Of a stretch of 5,847 bases of DNA, positions 5,194-5,847 are shown piece after piece. The notes under the pieces are model-generated. The model made no database searches, was not told the origin of the DNA, and worked only from the letters and a program-made list of their open reading frames with translations. Source of the stretch: Taibaiella sp. (GTDB lineage: Bacteria > Bacteroidota > Bacteroidia > Chitinophagales > Chitinophagaceae); assembly GCA_019454705.1 (NCBI GenBank), contig JACFNS010000176.1, positions 1 through 5,847 on the forward strand. The letters are read 5' to 3'. The stretch's first letter is position 1. Every line of letters begins with the position of its first letter. The translations under genes and the position numbers were made by a program.

Positions 5194-5847
5194 GCAGATC
5201 GTAGAGGAGTATAAGGTGAGTGTACGCAGGGCCTGTAAAATGACTTGTTTATCCAGGTCGGATTACTACTACCGTAGTGTAAAGGATGACACTGCTGTAA
5301 TTGTAGCATTATAGGCACTGGCAGAGCAGCATCCGTCTTACGGTTTTAAAAAGTTGTTTGCTTATCTGAGGCGCAGGGGACATCTATGGAACCATAAAAG
5401 AGTTTATAGAGTTTATAGGCTGCTCAAATTGAATAAACGCCGCAGAGGTAATAGAAGATTACCTGCCAGGGTTAAACACCACTACAGCAACAGGCTACTA
5501 TCAATCAAAGCTGGAGCATGGACTTCATGAGCGACAGCCTGGTAAATGGTAGAAAGTTCCGGACGTTGAACGTAATAGATGACTGTAGCAGGGAAGCTTT
5601 AGCCATAGAAATAGACACCTCTATATCTGCCAAAAGGGTTATCAGAACATTAGAGCAAATCATCGCATGGTGAGGTAAGCCGCGATACATCAGAACAGAT
5701 AATGGCCCGGAGTTTACCAGCAAAGACTTAGAGTTATGGTGCCTGAGCAAAAGCATCACTATACATTTTATACAACCCGGCAAACCGATGCAAAATGGGT
5801 TTATTGAAAGGTTTAATGGTAGTTATAGAAGAGAATTACTTGATGCT
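5160..5847 (+). pseudogene. IS3-family transposase OrfB (DDE integrase), broken; runs off right edge
   Basis: OrfB carries the DDE catalytic domain that cuts and joins the IS ends. The similarity can be followed only by changing frame. It starts as GWYPAGKK in the -1 frame, then loses one base in the A-run at 5178-5182 and continues as ELTEQIVEEYKVSVRRACKM. A TAG at 5312-5314 interrupts before [11 protein letters not shown]. Next comes [18 protein letters not shown] missing C near 5477-5480 shifts the frame to [19 protein letters not shown], with the first catalytic Asp at 5521-5523. A TGA at 5671-5673 interrupts between IIAW and GKPRYIRTDNGPEF, with the second Asp at 5698-5700. The Glu in NGFIERFNG is at 5806-5808, 35 residues after that Asp, so the catalytic triad and spacing are intact. 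The window ends inside the domain, at YRRELLDA. Confidence 0.85.

Larger units (their letters stand above)
4834..5847 (+). mobile_element. IS3-family insertion sequence, left part, decayed
   Basis: The element contains relics of the two overlapping transposase frames typical of IS3-family elements. The left end is placed near TAAGTATCCC, just after the broken signal-peptide frame; this is uncertain by about 10 bp because the right terminal repeat is outside the window. The 65 bases before orfA are AT-rich and contain a 10-bp inverted repeat. At least three nonsense codons and two frameshifts show that it cannot make its own transposase as written. Confidence 0.85.

Noticed and set aside
5129..5314. 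Separate small gene starting at ATG 5129
   Set aside because: Its C-terminal part (ELTEQIVEEY onward) is the N-terminal region of OrfB. The first residues are orfA sequence read out of frame, and the end is a nonsense codon inside OrfB.
5505..5783. Minus-strand open frame of 92 codons
   Set aside because: It is antisense to the DDE catalytic region of the transposase.
1..5847. tRNA, rRNA, CRISPR array or riboswitch
   Set aside because: I looked for cloverleaf patterns, regularly spaced repeats and long structured leaders and found none; the leaders here are short.

Overview
The window looks like chromosomal DNA from a Bacteroidota bacterium, plausibly near Chitinophagaceae. The evidence is a type III glutamine synthetase, a lipobox protein of Bacteroidota style, and three good matches to the Bacteroidota -7 promoter element TAnnTTTG. 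The placement below phylum is inference.

Layout. Positions 1-405 (minus) hold the start of an AT-rich lipoprotein gene that runs off the left edge. Positions 511-1125 (minus) hold a GNAT acetyltransferase of the phosphinothricin / methionine sulfoximine type. It follows a complete type III glutamine synthetase gene (1169-3361, minus), and an intrinsic terminator lies between the two. Positions 3461-4102 (minus) hold a 4'-phosphopantetheinyl transferase. A 137-bp divergent intergenic region carries a promoter for each direction, a GC-rich palindromic repeat and a 14-bp tandem repeat. It leads to dcd (4240-4776, plus), a dCTP deaminase whose mRNA may be nearly leaderless. Three bases after dcd, a signal-peptide-like reading frame starts and is cut off after 18 codons by the left end of an IS3-family insertion sequence. 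This element fills the rest of the window and runs off the right edge. Its transposase is decayed: three nonsense codons and two frameshifts are visible, although the DDE catalytic residues can still be read.

How the genes relate. The acetyltransferase has no recognisable promoter of its own and sits just after the glutamine synthetase terminator, so it may be expressed by read-through. Members of its family acetylate glutamine synthetase inhibitors (phosphinothricin, methionine sulfoximine), so the pair could be an enzyme plus its protector; this is inference. The phosphopantetheinyl transferase activates carrier proteins, but no carrier or synthase gene is visible here. Dcd supplies dUTP for thymidylate synthesis and was probably co-transcribed with the secreted-protein gene that the IS destroyed. 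No clearly new multi-gene system is evident. The most interesting points are the glutamine synthetase/acetyltransferase pair, the near-leaderless dcd promoter with its tandem repeat, and the IS insertion with its hairpin and frameshift relic.
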